The notes beneath the pieces were generated by a model. The model was not told where the DNA came from. It saw only the letters and a program-made list of their open reading frames with translations, and made no database searches. Of a DNA stretch of 64,000 nt, positions 1-8,150 are shown piece after piece (the stretch's first letter is position 1; each line of letters begins with the position of its first letter). The position numbers and the translations under genes were made by a program. This DNA comes from Roseivirga seohaensis (GTDB lineage Bacteria; Bacteroidota; Bacteroidia; Cytophagales; Cyclobacteriaceae), in assembly GCF_001592945.1 (NCBI RefSeq), contig NZ_LRPB01000023.1, positions 372,001-436,000 on the forward strand, given 5' to 3'.

Positions 1-333
1 AATACAATCTGCCGTTCCTGCATGAATTCTAGCTGAAGCCAATGCAATAGCTTCTAGACCAGATCCACAATAACGGTTAACCGTTACTCCTGGCACAGGA
101 ATAGGTAATGACAATAATGAAATCATTCTTCCCATTTGCATTCCTTGCTCTGCCTCAGGCACAGCGTTACCTACGATCAGGTCATCAACTCTGGTTGGGT
201 CGAAGTTAGCCACCTGGCCCACCAAGTGTTTAATTACTTCAGCAGCCATGTCGTCAGAACGTACACTTTTGAGTACACTGCGCTTGCCACGTCCTACGGC
301 TGTTCTATATCCTGCAACTATATATGCGTCCAT
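1..333 (-). CDS. fadA: Acetyl-CoA C-acyltransferase (thiolase), N-terminal part, cut by window edge
   Basis: Reading the minus strand from the ATG at 333 gives an open frame to the window edge (111 residues) beginning MDAYIVAGYRTAVGRGKR, the typical thiolase start. The nucleophilic cysteine is at residue 89 in NRYCGSGLEAI, the hallmark of the family. Thiolases cleave 3-ketoacyl-CoA with CoA to acetyl-CoA and a shortened acyl-CoA, the last step of beta-oxidation. It lies 58 bp after the HAD/enoyl-CoA hydratase gene on the same strand, so the two probably form one operon. The C-terminal part with the His and second Cys lies outside the window. Symbol by analogy; acetyl-CoA acetyltransferase is the alternative. 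Confidence 0.9.
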   Translation of the reverse strand, partial: MDAYIVAGYRTAVGRGKRSVLKSVRSDDMAAEVIKHLVGQVANFDPTRVDDLIVGNAVPEAEQGMQMGRMISLLSLPIPVPGVTVNRYCGSGLEAIALASARIHAGTADCI

Positions 334-391
334 ATTTTAAGATTTTAGAGGTCAGACATTAGATGTCAGACTAAATTTTTAATGATCGGTT

Positions 392-2776
392 TTAGTTTCT
401 AAGCGGTTTTCCTTTGAAAAGAATGCTGTGAATTCGCTCTAAGGTTTTTGGCTCGGCAGTAAGTGCCAAGAAAGCTTCGCGCTCTAAATCAAGAAGATAT
501 TGTTCTGAAACTTCCTGCGGAGCAGTTAAATCTCCTCCACACATTACATAACCTACTTTTCTCGCAATTTTAGCATCATGCTCAGAAATATAATTACCGA
601 AAAGCATTCCGTTAATTCCTGCTTCGAAAAGCGCTAAACCAGTTACACCTTGTACCTTAATGTCTGTTCTTTCCACTGGCTGGGTATAACCTGCTTCATA
701 AAGTTCGAGCACTTTTTTCTTAGCATCAGAAATCAATCGTTTTCTGTTCATTGTAATGCCATCTGTAGGTCGAAGAATATTCATTCCTCTGGCTTCTTCA
801 GCTGAAGTAGCAACCTTAGCAGTTGCGATATTCATAAAGGCTTCTTGAAGTCGGTTCAGTTCAGGATCTCCAGCTACATAAGAATCTGCTGCCCTTAAGG
901 CGAGCTCCTTAGTTCCACCACCACCAGGGATAAGGCCAACGCCTACTTCAACCAAACCAATGTAGGTTTCGGCATGGGCTTGAATGGCATCGCAGTGCAA
1001 TGACAACTCACAACCTCCACCAAGAGCAAGACCAGCTGGCGCTGCCACTACAGGTATTGATGAGAATTTTGCACGTTTCATGGTGTTCTGGAATTGAGCG
1101 ATCATCAAATTGATCTCGTCAAAATCTTGATCTCCTGCATACATAAACAGCATGGCTAAGTTTGCCCCTGCCGAGAAGTTTGGCCCTTCATTTCCAATTA
1201 CCAAACCTTTATAGTCCTTCTCTGCCATAGAAATGGCTGTTTGAATTCCTTCAATGACTTCGGCACCCATTGAATTCATTTTGGTATGGAATTCTAAACA
1301 AAGTACTCCATCTCCGATATCGAAAACAGATGCACCCGCATTGCCCCAAACCTTATTAGTTTCACGGATATTTTCTAAGATGATTAACTCATCTAAGCCC
1401 GGAATTACTTTATATGATTTTGAAGGAATATCATAATAGTGCTTAATTCCTTTTTCGATTTTGTAGAAGGAATCGTTTCCGGCTTCAAGCATTTCATACA
1501 CCCAAGCCGCTGGCTTTAGGTCCATGGCTTCCATTTTATCAACAGTAGCTTTAACACCTAGTAAATCCCAAGTTTCATATGGTCCTAATTCCCAACCAAA
1601 ACCAGCACAAACCGCTTGATCTATTCTGTAGAGTTCGTCTGAAATTTCTGGAATTCTGAACGAAACATATTTGAAGGTATCGTAGAAGGTTGTTCTGTAG
1701 AATTCACCCGCTTTGTCATCAAAGTTGACAAGTGTTTTAATTCTCGCTTTTAGGTTTTCTTCGTCCTTAACAGCATCGAGCGCTTTAAAATTCGCCCTTG
1801 TTCTTTCTCCGTATTCGTAAGTTTTTAAATCAAGCTCAAGAATTTCTGTCTTACCGTTGGTGTCTTTCGTTTTCTTGAAATAGCCTTGTTTAGACTTATC
1901 GCCAAACCAACCTCTTTTATGAACTTCTTCGACAATACCAGGGAGAACAAATTTCTCTCTAGCCTCATCATTTTCTAAGCCTTTGTACAAGTTGTTGGCT
2001 ACGTTAACCGTGGTATCAAGCCCAACAACGTCCATGGTACGGAAAGTGGCAGATTTTGCACGACCAATAATTGGCCCAGTCAATCTATCAACTTCGCCCA
2101 CTGTAAGCCCCATTTCTTCAATAGTATGCATGGCCGACATGATAGCATAAATACCAATTCTATTGGCAATAAAGGCTGGGGTGTCTTTACAAAGCACAGT
2201 TTCCTTTCCTAAGAAAAGGTCTCCATAATGCATTAAGAAGTCGATAATCGCAGGATCCGTTTTCGGTCCAGGAATGATTTCCAACAAGCGTAAATACCTT
2301 GGGGGATTGAAGAAGTGAGAGCCACAGAAGTGTTTCTGGAAATCTTCGCTTCTGCCTTCGCACATCAAATGCATAGGAATACCAGATGTATTCGATGTAA
2401 TGAGCGTGCCTGGTTTTCTATGCTTTTCAACTTGGTCGAAGATAATCTTCTTAATATCGAGTCTTTCTACAACCACTTCAATGATCCAATCCACTTCAGA
2501 AATTTTTGACATATCGTCTTCAAAATTTCCGGTAGAAATTCTATTTGAAAAACTCAAATCGTAAATGGGAGATGGCTTTGATTTTAATGCCGTTGCTAAT
2601 GCATCGTTTACCAGTTTATTTCTGGCCGCCTTATTGGATTTCTGATCTTCGGGCAAATCCCTTGGTACCATATCCAATAACAATACTTCTACTCCGATAT
2701 TAGCGAAATGGCAAGCTATTCTTGAGCCCATCACTCCAGAACCTAATACCGCGACTTTTCTAATCGATCTGTTCAT
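392..2776 (-). CDS. fadN: 3-hydroxyacyl-CoA dehydrogenase / enoyl-CoA hydratase fusion (FadN-like)
   Basis: A 794-residue bifunctional beta-oxidation enzyme. The N-terminal Rossmann fold (GSGVMGSRIACHFA, about residues 12-25) and NPPRYLRLLEIIPG region mark a 3-hydroxyacyl-CoA dehydrogenase; the C-terminal third has a crotonase fold (FSAGANLAM, then LALGGGCELSLHCDA with the oxyanion glycines, and GLIPGGGG). This order, dehydrogenase first and hydratase last, is that of Bacillus FadN rather than E. coli FadB. It hydrates enoyl-CoA and oxidises 3-hydroxyacyl-CoA with NAD. It sits 5 bp downstream of a MarR regulator and directly before a thiolase, so the three are probably one fatty-acid degradation operon controlled by that regulator. 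Confidence 0.93.
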   Translation of the reverse strand: MNRSIRKVAVLGSGVMGSRIACHFANIGVEVLLLDMVPRDLPEDQKSNKAARNKLVNDALATALKSKPSPIYDLSFSNRISTGNFEDDMSKISEVDWIIEVVVERLDIKKIIFDQVEKHRKPGTLITSNTSGIPMHLMCEGRSEDFQKHFCGSHFFNPPRYLRLLEIIPGPKTDPAIIDFLMHYGDLFLGKETVLCKDTPAFIANRIGIYAIMSAMHTIEEMGLTVGEVDRLTGPIIGRAKSATFRTMDVVGLDTTVNVANNLYKGLENDEAREKFVLPGIVEEVHKRGWFGDKSKQGYFKKTKDTNGKTEILELDLKTYEYGERTRANFKALDAVKDEENLKARIKTLVNFDDKAGEFYRTTFYDTFKYVSFRIPEISDELYRIDQAVCAGFGWELGPYETWDLLGVKATVDKMEAMDLKPAAWVYEMLEAGNDSFYKIEKGIKHYYDIPSKSYKVIPGLDELIILENIRETNKVWGNAGASVFDIGDGVLCLEFHTKMNSMGAEVIEGIQTAISMAEKDYKGLVIGNEGPNFSAGANLAMLFMYAGDQDFDEINLMIAQFQNTMKRAKFSSIPVVAAPAGLALGGGCELSLHCDAIQAHAETYIGLVEVGVGLIPGGGGTKELALRAADSYVAGDPELNRLQEAFMNIATAKVATSAEEARGMNILRPTDGITMNRKRLISDAKKKVLELYEAGYTQPVERTDIKVQGVTGLALFEAGINGMLFGNYISEHDAKIARKVGYVMCGGDLTAPQEVSEQYLLDLEREAFLALTAEPKTLERIHSILFKGKPLRN

Positions 2777-2781
2777 GTGTT

Positions 2782-3216
2782 CTAAAAGATTGATTTTTTA
2801 TCTATAAGATTATTTATCTGTTCTATTACCTCGAAAAAGGTATCTAATTTTTCTTTCTCTATAAGCTTGTATGTAGCCTCATTAAACTGTAGTACGGTTG
2901 ATCGAGAAATTTCTCGTTTTTGCTTTCCTAGGTCTGTCAAGAATATTCTAACGGATCTACCATCATTAGGGTCTTTCTCTCTGTAGATAAAACCTTTCTC
3001 TTCCATACTCTTCAACATTCGAGTAAGGCTACGAGATTCAAGACCCATAAGAGGTGCAATTTTGGTAGCGGGTGTACCTTCTTTACTATTTATAATAAGA
3101 AGTACAAAACCAATTGAAGTGGTGATGTCGTGCTTAACTGCTTGCTGGTTATACATACGGTAAATCGCATGCCAGAGCATTTTTACGTTGTGGTCTATAG
3201 TTTCTTCTCTCTTCAT
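2782..3216 (-). CDS. MarR-family transcriptional regulator of the beta-oxidation operon
   Basis: 144 residues with a central winged helix-turn-helix (TPATKIAPLMGLESRSLTRM, then KGFIYREKDPNDGRSVRIFL), where the DxR of the wing is typical for MarR. MarR dimers usually repress until a ligand binds; in fatty-acid operons the ligand is often an acyl-CoA, but that is not visible here. It is the first gene of the transcript and only 5 bp before the fadN-like gene. A 12-bp perfect palindrome lies 37 bp upstream of its start (3253-3264), which would fit autoregulation. Confidence 0.88.
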   Translation of the reverse strand: MKREETIDHNVKMLWHAIYRMYNQQAVKHDITTSIGFVLLIINSKEGTPATKIAPLMGLESRSLTRMLKSMEEKGFIYREKDPNDGRSVRIFLTDLGKQKREISRSTVLQFNEATYKLIEKEKLDTFFEVIEQINNLIDKKSIF

Positions 3217-3252
3217 AATCCTGTAAGGGTTACGAAGTTAAAGAAAATTTGT

Positions 3253-3264
3253 TATGCATGCATA
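3253..3264. promoter_or_regulatory. Candidate MarR operator palindrome
   Basis: TATGCATGCATA is a perfect 12-bp palindrome in the 94-bp gap upstream of the MarR gene. A second overlapping inverted repeat, CATACT...AGTATG, spans about 3261-3287. MarR proteins usually bind 16-20 bp palindromes near their own promoter, so this is a plausible operator; binding is inferred. Confidence 0.4.
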
Positions 3265-3310
3265 CTATTTATTAGAAAAAAGTATGTTACTAAATTATGA
3301 ATACGTTTGC

Positions 3311-6037
3311 CTATTTTATACTCTGAACCAGGACAATAGTGGTTAAGGTAGAGCTTACAATTGCTGCAATTGTCCCAAAGTTTTCCAAAAACTTACCGTT
3401 ATCACGGGGTTCTTTAGGTGGTTTAGCTGAAACTGTAATAACTGATCCGTCCAAAACTTTTGGGTTAGAAAGGAAACCAATCTTACGTGTAAAGCCATTG
3501 GGGTTGGTAAGATATACTTTATCTCCCTGTTTGGTTTTTCCTCCAGCGTTCTTAACATAAGAGCGAACTGTTTTGTTTTCTAAATACTTTTGAAGCGATG
3601 GGTTCGCAACTTCTCCTTCCACCTTAACAGTATAAATAGACTCAGGAAAGTAAATACTATCTGCGTTTTGGAGAATGATATCAAATTTTTCGTTTTGTTC
3701 TCCCAAGGCTTTTTGAAAATCAAAAGCTAGTTGAACTCCATTTCTGTATAGCCTTGCACCAGCTAAATAAACATTTGGCGAAAGGCCACCCGCTCTTTCA
3801 GTTACCTCTGTTAATTTTTCACTTTTCGATTCTAAATAATATGTTCCAGGAAACTTGATCTCACCGGTGAGCTGCACCGCTCTTTGATCTGATGAACCAG
3901 GAATATAGCTTACTGAAATTTGATCATTGTCTTGAAGAATATAGTTTGATGATGACTTCTTACTTGCTCCCAAAAGGTAATTCAGGTCTAAGTCAACATC
4001 AGTGTTGAACGCAATTTTATTTCCAGTAAAATCAAAGTTTTCACGTGACACAGTAACTCTCTCACGATATGATTTTTTAAGAAATCCACCAGACTGAATT
4101 ATTAGGTCTTCAACAGTCATGCTATCGGTAAGCAAGTATTTTCCTTCATTCTTAACTGCTCCTTTGACGAATACATATTTATCCAAAGTCTCTGTAATGT
4201 CTTTACTATATAAAATCACCCTATCCTTCGGCTTGAGTACAGCATTGAACTTCTTATCCAACACTTCATCTAGATTAAAAGGAATAACTTGATATTCAAG
4301 TTTACCTTGCTGATATCGTAATAAATCAGCTCTACTGGTTAGAATACGGTTTCTATATTCTAAATCCTCTACATTGGCCGACATAAAGATGAGGTCATAA
4401 AGACTTAAGTCTTTTCTCCATAAAATAGTTTTAGGCTCCGATAAAAACCCTTCTATTGAAACTGTTTCTAAAGACTTAAGCTCTTCATTATTATATACTT
4501 TTAGTGAGTCGTCTGCCTGAAGAACAATGTTTTGTGATGAGTTAACATCTGCCATAATTTCGGATAAGGAGAAAGACAAAAACTTAAGCTCTCCATTTCG
4601 GTCTTTTCGAAACACATCTATTTTATCGAGATACGTATTTGGCCTTATACCCCCAGCCGAATTAATGAGTTCTCGGATTTTTAAGTCATTATTTAGTTGA
4701 TAATCACCTGGCCTGAACACTGAACCAGCTATTGTGACCAAATTATCATATTTGTCAAGCACCTCACCAAATGTCACTTCATCTCCGTCCTGAAGCTTAA
4801 AATTTATTCCGTTTCTTAAAAGACTATCATAGTTTACAGAAACAATTTCTCGATCAAAAGAACTTCCATTCGAACGATTATTGGTTGCACGAATTCTCTT
4901 TACTGTTACTGTTTTTGTAAAAGCAGTTGGCTTAAGGCCTCCAGCAAAACCAATTAAATCGAGTAGCCCTTCATTATCTTTTAATTCATAAATCGCAGGC
5001 TTATTTACTTCCCCTTTAAGCCTGATGGCATTCATTCTTGTAGGGATGAAAATAACATCATTATTCATTAATCTTAAGTCTTCACGAAGCGCTCCTTTTA
5101 CTAAATAATCGTATAAATCGACATTGGAAATAAAGCGGTTGTTTCTGAATACCTTTATATCACGAAGTGAGCCTGAGGTTTGGATTCCTCCTGAAACATA
5201 AAGTGAATTTAAGGTGGTTGCAAAGGAATTGATAAGGTGTGAGCCCGGATTTTTTGATTCTCCCATTACCACAATTCGTATGGGTCTTAACTTGGTTAAT
5301 GAAACATCTAAAAATATTTTTGGGGGATCTTTCTTTAAGCCTGAATAAAACTTAGAAAGAAATTCTTTCATTCTTACATTCAGCCCTTCATATGAGGTGC
5401 CAGCTACAAATACTTGTCCTACGTTTGGAATAAATAGATTTCCATTAATATCTACTTTTCCTTCGAACTGAAATTCCGCTTCTCCCCAGAGGTAAACTCT
5501 TAATTCGTCTCCAGGCCCTATCAAATAACCTGGGTCAATATTGCCTACTAGTGCCTGTTCGTTTGCGAAGGGGTTATTGTTGAAAATATTGTAACCGAAA
5601 TAAACTAAGCTATCTTTTGAGATTTCAGTTTTTGATCGTTTTGGGGTAGTTATAATAGTATCCTTTTTCTCGCTATTATAATTTAAGGTATCCTTTCCTA
5701 TTTTCTGTATTGACTCTAAAGAAGTTGGTTCTTCATTTTTTGAGATATACTTTCTTATGTACTCATCATAATCCAAACCATAGAGGCGGGCTTGCCTACG
5801 TGCGTCATCTTCTGACATTCCTCGCTTTCTCAGTTCGGAAAGTATTTCTTCTTGTGTATTGATACCTCGTTTTTCAAGTTCTTGTTTTACTTGCTGTTCA
5901 GACTGCGCATATCCATTGAAGCAAATGGTCAGCAGGAGCAATATAATGCAGGTAAACGAAGATTTAGTTCTCGTTCTTTTCAAGGTTCGGTATCTGTTTG
6001 GTATCTGAGGTAAGCATCTCACAAATGTGAGATACAA
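3311..6037 (-). CDS. SLBB-domain polysaccharide export outer-membrane protein
   Basis: A 908-residue exported protein. After the signal segment (hydrophobic IILLLLTICFNGYAQ, about residues 31-45) comes a charged region with two helical repeats (ELEKRGINTQEE, ELRKRGMSEDDA), then the polysaccharide-export domain (YLIGPGDELRVYLWGEAEFQ) and a run of at least five SLBB beta-grasp units (each with a GEV..P..Y..L core). A hydrophobic helix ends the protein (about 890-905). Wza/GfcE-type proteins form outer-membrane channels for capsule or exopolysaccharide. No glycosyltransferase, Wzc kinase or flippase gene is adjacent, so it is an orphan. The listed start leaves a long pre-signal stretch; a later non-ATG start near LKRTRTKSS is possible. 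Confidence 0.85.
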   Translation of the reverse strand: MYLTFVRCLPQIPNRYRTLKRTRTKSSFTCIILLLLTICFNGYAQSEQQVKQELEKRGINTQEEILSELRKRGMSEDDARRQARLYGLDYDEYIRKYISKNEEPTSLESIQKIGKDTLNYNSEKKDTIITTPKRSKTEISKDSLVYFGYNIFNNNPFANEQALVGNIDPGYLIGPGDELRVYLWGEAEFQFEGKVDINGNLFIPNVGQVFVAGTSYEGLNVRMKEFLSKFYSGLKKDPPKIFLDVSLTKLRPIRIVVMGESKNPGSHLINSFATTLNSLYVSGGIQTSGSLRDIKVFRNNRFISNVDLYDYLVKGALREDLRLMNNDVIFIPTRMNAIRLKGEVNKPAIYELKDNEGLLDLIGFAGGLKPTAFTKTVTVKRIRATNNRSNGSSFDREIVSVNYDSLLRNGINFKLQDGDEVTFGEVLDKYDNLVTIAGSVFRPGDYQLNNDLKIRELINSAGGIRPNTYLDKIDVFRKDRNGELKFLSFSLSEIMADVNSSQNIVLQADDSLKVYNNEELKSLETVSIEGFLSEPKTILWRKDLSLYDLIFMSANVEDLEYRNRILTSRADLLRYQQGKLEYQVIPFNLDEVLDKKFNAVLKPKDRVILYSKDITETLDKYVFVKGAVKNEGKYLLTDSMTVEDLIIQSGGFLKKSYRERVTVSRENFDFTGNKIAFNTDVDLDLNYLLGASKKSSSNYILQDNDQISVSYIPGSSDQRAVQLTGEIKFPGTYYLESKSEKLTEVTERAGGLSPNVYLAGARLYRNGVQLAFDFQKALGEQNEKFDIILQNADSIYFPESIYTVKVEGEVANPSLQKYLENKTVRSYVKNAGGKTKQGDKVYLTNPNGFTRKIGFLSNPKVLDGSVITVSAKPPKEPRDNGKFLENFGTIAAIVSSTLTTIVLVQSIK

Positions 6038-6117
6038 TATTATGCATCAAATTAGCAAAAAAAGATCTGTAACTAAAGTAATTTTATTAGCACGGGCATT
6101 TGATAACAGATATTTAA

Positions 6118-6324
6118 TCATTTATTCAATTCTTCAATATCGAAATCATCTCCTTTTCCATATTGAATTAGGCTAAAAAGATTATAGTATTCTAATGTAT
6201 TTATATCCTTTAAACAACAATCTCCATTTTCGAATATTTCTATTACTTCAAATTCAAAAGACTCGGAAAAATTAAGAAGTGTGAATTTTTTTCCTACGCG
6301 TAAGTTGTTAAATGATTTAGCCAT
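6118..6324 (-). CDS. Small hypothetical protein, 68 aa
   Basis: Not recognised. The product starts MAKSFNNLRVGKKFTLLNFSES, is acidic at its C-terminus (GDDFDIEELNK) and looks like a short all-beta protein (alternating hydrophobics in FEVIEIFENGDCCLKD). No signal peptide or membrane segment. It starts 12 bp after the acyl-CoA synthetase stop codon on the same strand, so it is probably the last gene of that transcript. It may be a lineage-specific protein. Confidence 0.55.
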   Translation of the reverse strand: MAKSFNNLRVGKKFTLLNFSESFEFEVIEIFENGDCCLKDINTLEYYNLFSLIQYGKGDDFDIEELNK

Positions 6325-6336
6325 TGGGCGAAGGTA

Positions 6337-8100
6337 TTAGACTGCGTAAATCTTCTCTATAAGATCGGCATATTTTTCTTTTATAATCCGCCTTTTAAGT
6401 TTTAACGTTGGTGTAAGCTCTCCTGAAGCTATGCCCCATTGTTCGTTTATAATCTCAAATTTCTTTACTTGTTCCCAATGACCAAAACTCTGATTGGTAG
6501 CATCTACTTCTGCTTTAAACTTATTTATGACCTCAGTATTTTTCAATAATTCGGGATCGGTTTTATTCAAACCATGACGCTCTGCCCAAGCTCCAACTGC
6601 TTCTAAATTTGGAACAATTAAGGCCGCTGGAAATTTTCTGTTTTCACCTATCACCATTACCTGTTCTATAAGAACGGACTCTTTCAGTTTATTTTCCATT
6701 ACCTGAGGGGCTATGTATTTACCTCCTGAGGTTTTAAACATTTCCTTTTTTCGGTCGGTGATTTTTAAAAAACTATCATTTGTTAATTCGCCTATATCGC
6801 CCGTATGAAACCAGCCATCCACAATTACCTCATTAGTTTTTTCTGAATCTTTGTAATAGCCCATCATTACGTTAGGTCCTTTTACTAAAATTTCTCCGTC
6901 ATCGGCTATTTTAACTTGCACACCTGTAAGTAGTGGGCCAACGTAATCCAGTTTAGCCTGAATTGGATCTGGCATACCAATACTTATACCTGGAGATGTT
7001 TCGGTCAGTCCGTAACCTTCTAAAATTTTAATGTCTGCCGCCCAAAACACCCTTTTCAATCGGGGTTGAATTGCCGATGCTCCAACTATTATGTGTCGAA
7101 CATTTCCTCCTAAAGCTGCTTGCCATTTACTGAAAATAAGTTTTCGTGCTATCTTCAGTTTAAAATCATATGCAAATCCCATTTGCTGATCTGGATTATA
7201 TTTAAGACCCAAGTTTACAGCCCAAAAGAATAACTGCTTCTTGATTCCAGAAAGTGCGAAACCCTTGGCGATAATTTTATCGTAAATTTTTTCGATGAGC
7301 CTAGGAACTGTATTGAATCCATGCGGCTTAATTTCTTGCAGATTATCACTAATCGTTTCTAAGCTTTCGGCATAATGAACAGATAAGCCAAGCTGAAAAT
7401 AGAAGTAAATTGCGGTTCGTTCAAAAATATGGCATAGAGGCAAAAAACTTAGTACTTTATCATGGCCTTTTTTGTATTCTGCTCTTTCTGAAACGGCAGT
7501 GGCGTTAGAAATAATGTTTTTATGATTAAGCATTACGCCTTTAGGGCGACCAGTGGTGCCAGAAGTATAAATGATAGTAACAAGATCGAGTTCGGTAATT
7601 TGGCCTTGTATGTCAGCCATTTCCTTTTTTTGTTCGGCAGAACCATCGGCTAAAAGTGAAGACCAATGCTCTGTAAGTTTGGACTCATCAAAAATATAAA
7701 TCGGTAAATCAAGATTTGCTTTTAGTGCACCGTTTTTCGCTTTAAGATAAATTTCCTCTGTAGAAACGAAGACCAATTTGGTTTCGGAGTGTTCAAAAAT
7801 AAAAGCGTAATCGTCATCAGAAATAGTAGGATACATAGGTACACTGATGGCACCAATTTGCTGGATGGCTACATCTGCAAAATTCCACTCTGTTCTATTT
7901 TCGCTTATAATGGCTACTTTTTCTCCTGGTCGTATACCTTTATTCATCAGCCCAAACGAAAGTTGGGTTGATTTATCTATTACTTCCTGAGTAGAAAATT
8001 TTCGCCATTTGCCATTTTTTTTATCAGCTAGGCAAACATCAAGATTATACTGTTCTAACTGCTTAGGGAGCAGTTCAAAAAGGCGTGTAGCAGTGTTCAT
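6337..8100 (-). CDS. Long-chain fatty acid-CoA ligase (AMP-forming)
   Basis: 587 residues of the ANL superfamily. The P-loop-like AMP-binding signature is IIYTSGTTGRPKGVML; further conserved motifs are EGYGLTETSPG, GWFHTGDIG and the hinge DRKKEMFKTSGGKYIAP. The enzyme activates free fatty acids with ATP and CoA; this form of about 600 residues is the FAA1/FadD15 type common in Bacteroidota. It would feed the beta-oxidation genes at the left of the window, although these are separated from it by the SLBB gene. Substrate chain length cannot be read from the sequence. Confidence 0.92.
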   Translation of the reverse strand: MNTATRLFELLPKQLEQYNLDVCLADKKNGKWRKFSTQEVIDKSTQLSFGLMNKGIRPGEKVAIISENRTEWNFADVAIQQIGAISVPMYPTISDDDYAFIFEHSETKLVFVSTEEIYLKAKNGALKANLDLPIYIFDESKLTEHWSSLLADGSAEQKKEMADIQGQITELDLVTIIYTSGTTGRPKGVMLNHKNIISNATAVSERAEYKKGHDKVLSFLPLCHIFERTAIYFYFQLGLSVHYAESLETISDNLQEIKPHGFNTVPRLIEKIYDKIIAKGFALSGIKKQLFFWAVNLGLKYNPDQQMGFAYDFKLKIARKLIFSKWQAALGGNVRHIIVGASAIQPRLKRVFWAADIKILEGYGLTETSPGISIGMPDPIQAKLDYVGPLLTGVQVKIADDGEILVKGPNVMMGYYKDSEKTNEVIVDGWFHTGDIGELTNDSFLKITDRKKEMFKTSGGKYIAPQVMENKLKESVLIEQVMVIGENRKFPAALIVPNLEAVGAWAERHGLNKTDPELLKNTEVINKFKAEVDATNQSFGHWEQVKKFEIINEQWGIASGELTPTLKLKRRIIKEKYADLIEKIYAV

Positions 8101-8150
8101 AATTATTGGCTAATGTTTATCAAGATAATAAAATCTGTGAGCAGTAAAAA

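Noticed and set aside
4042-4047. CACGTG in the SLBB gene as a further parS site
   Set aside because: Flanks give only about 13 of 16 matches to parS and the site lies in a conserved coding stretch.
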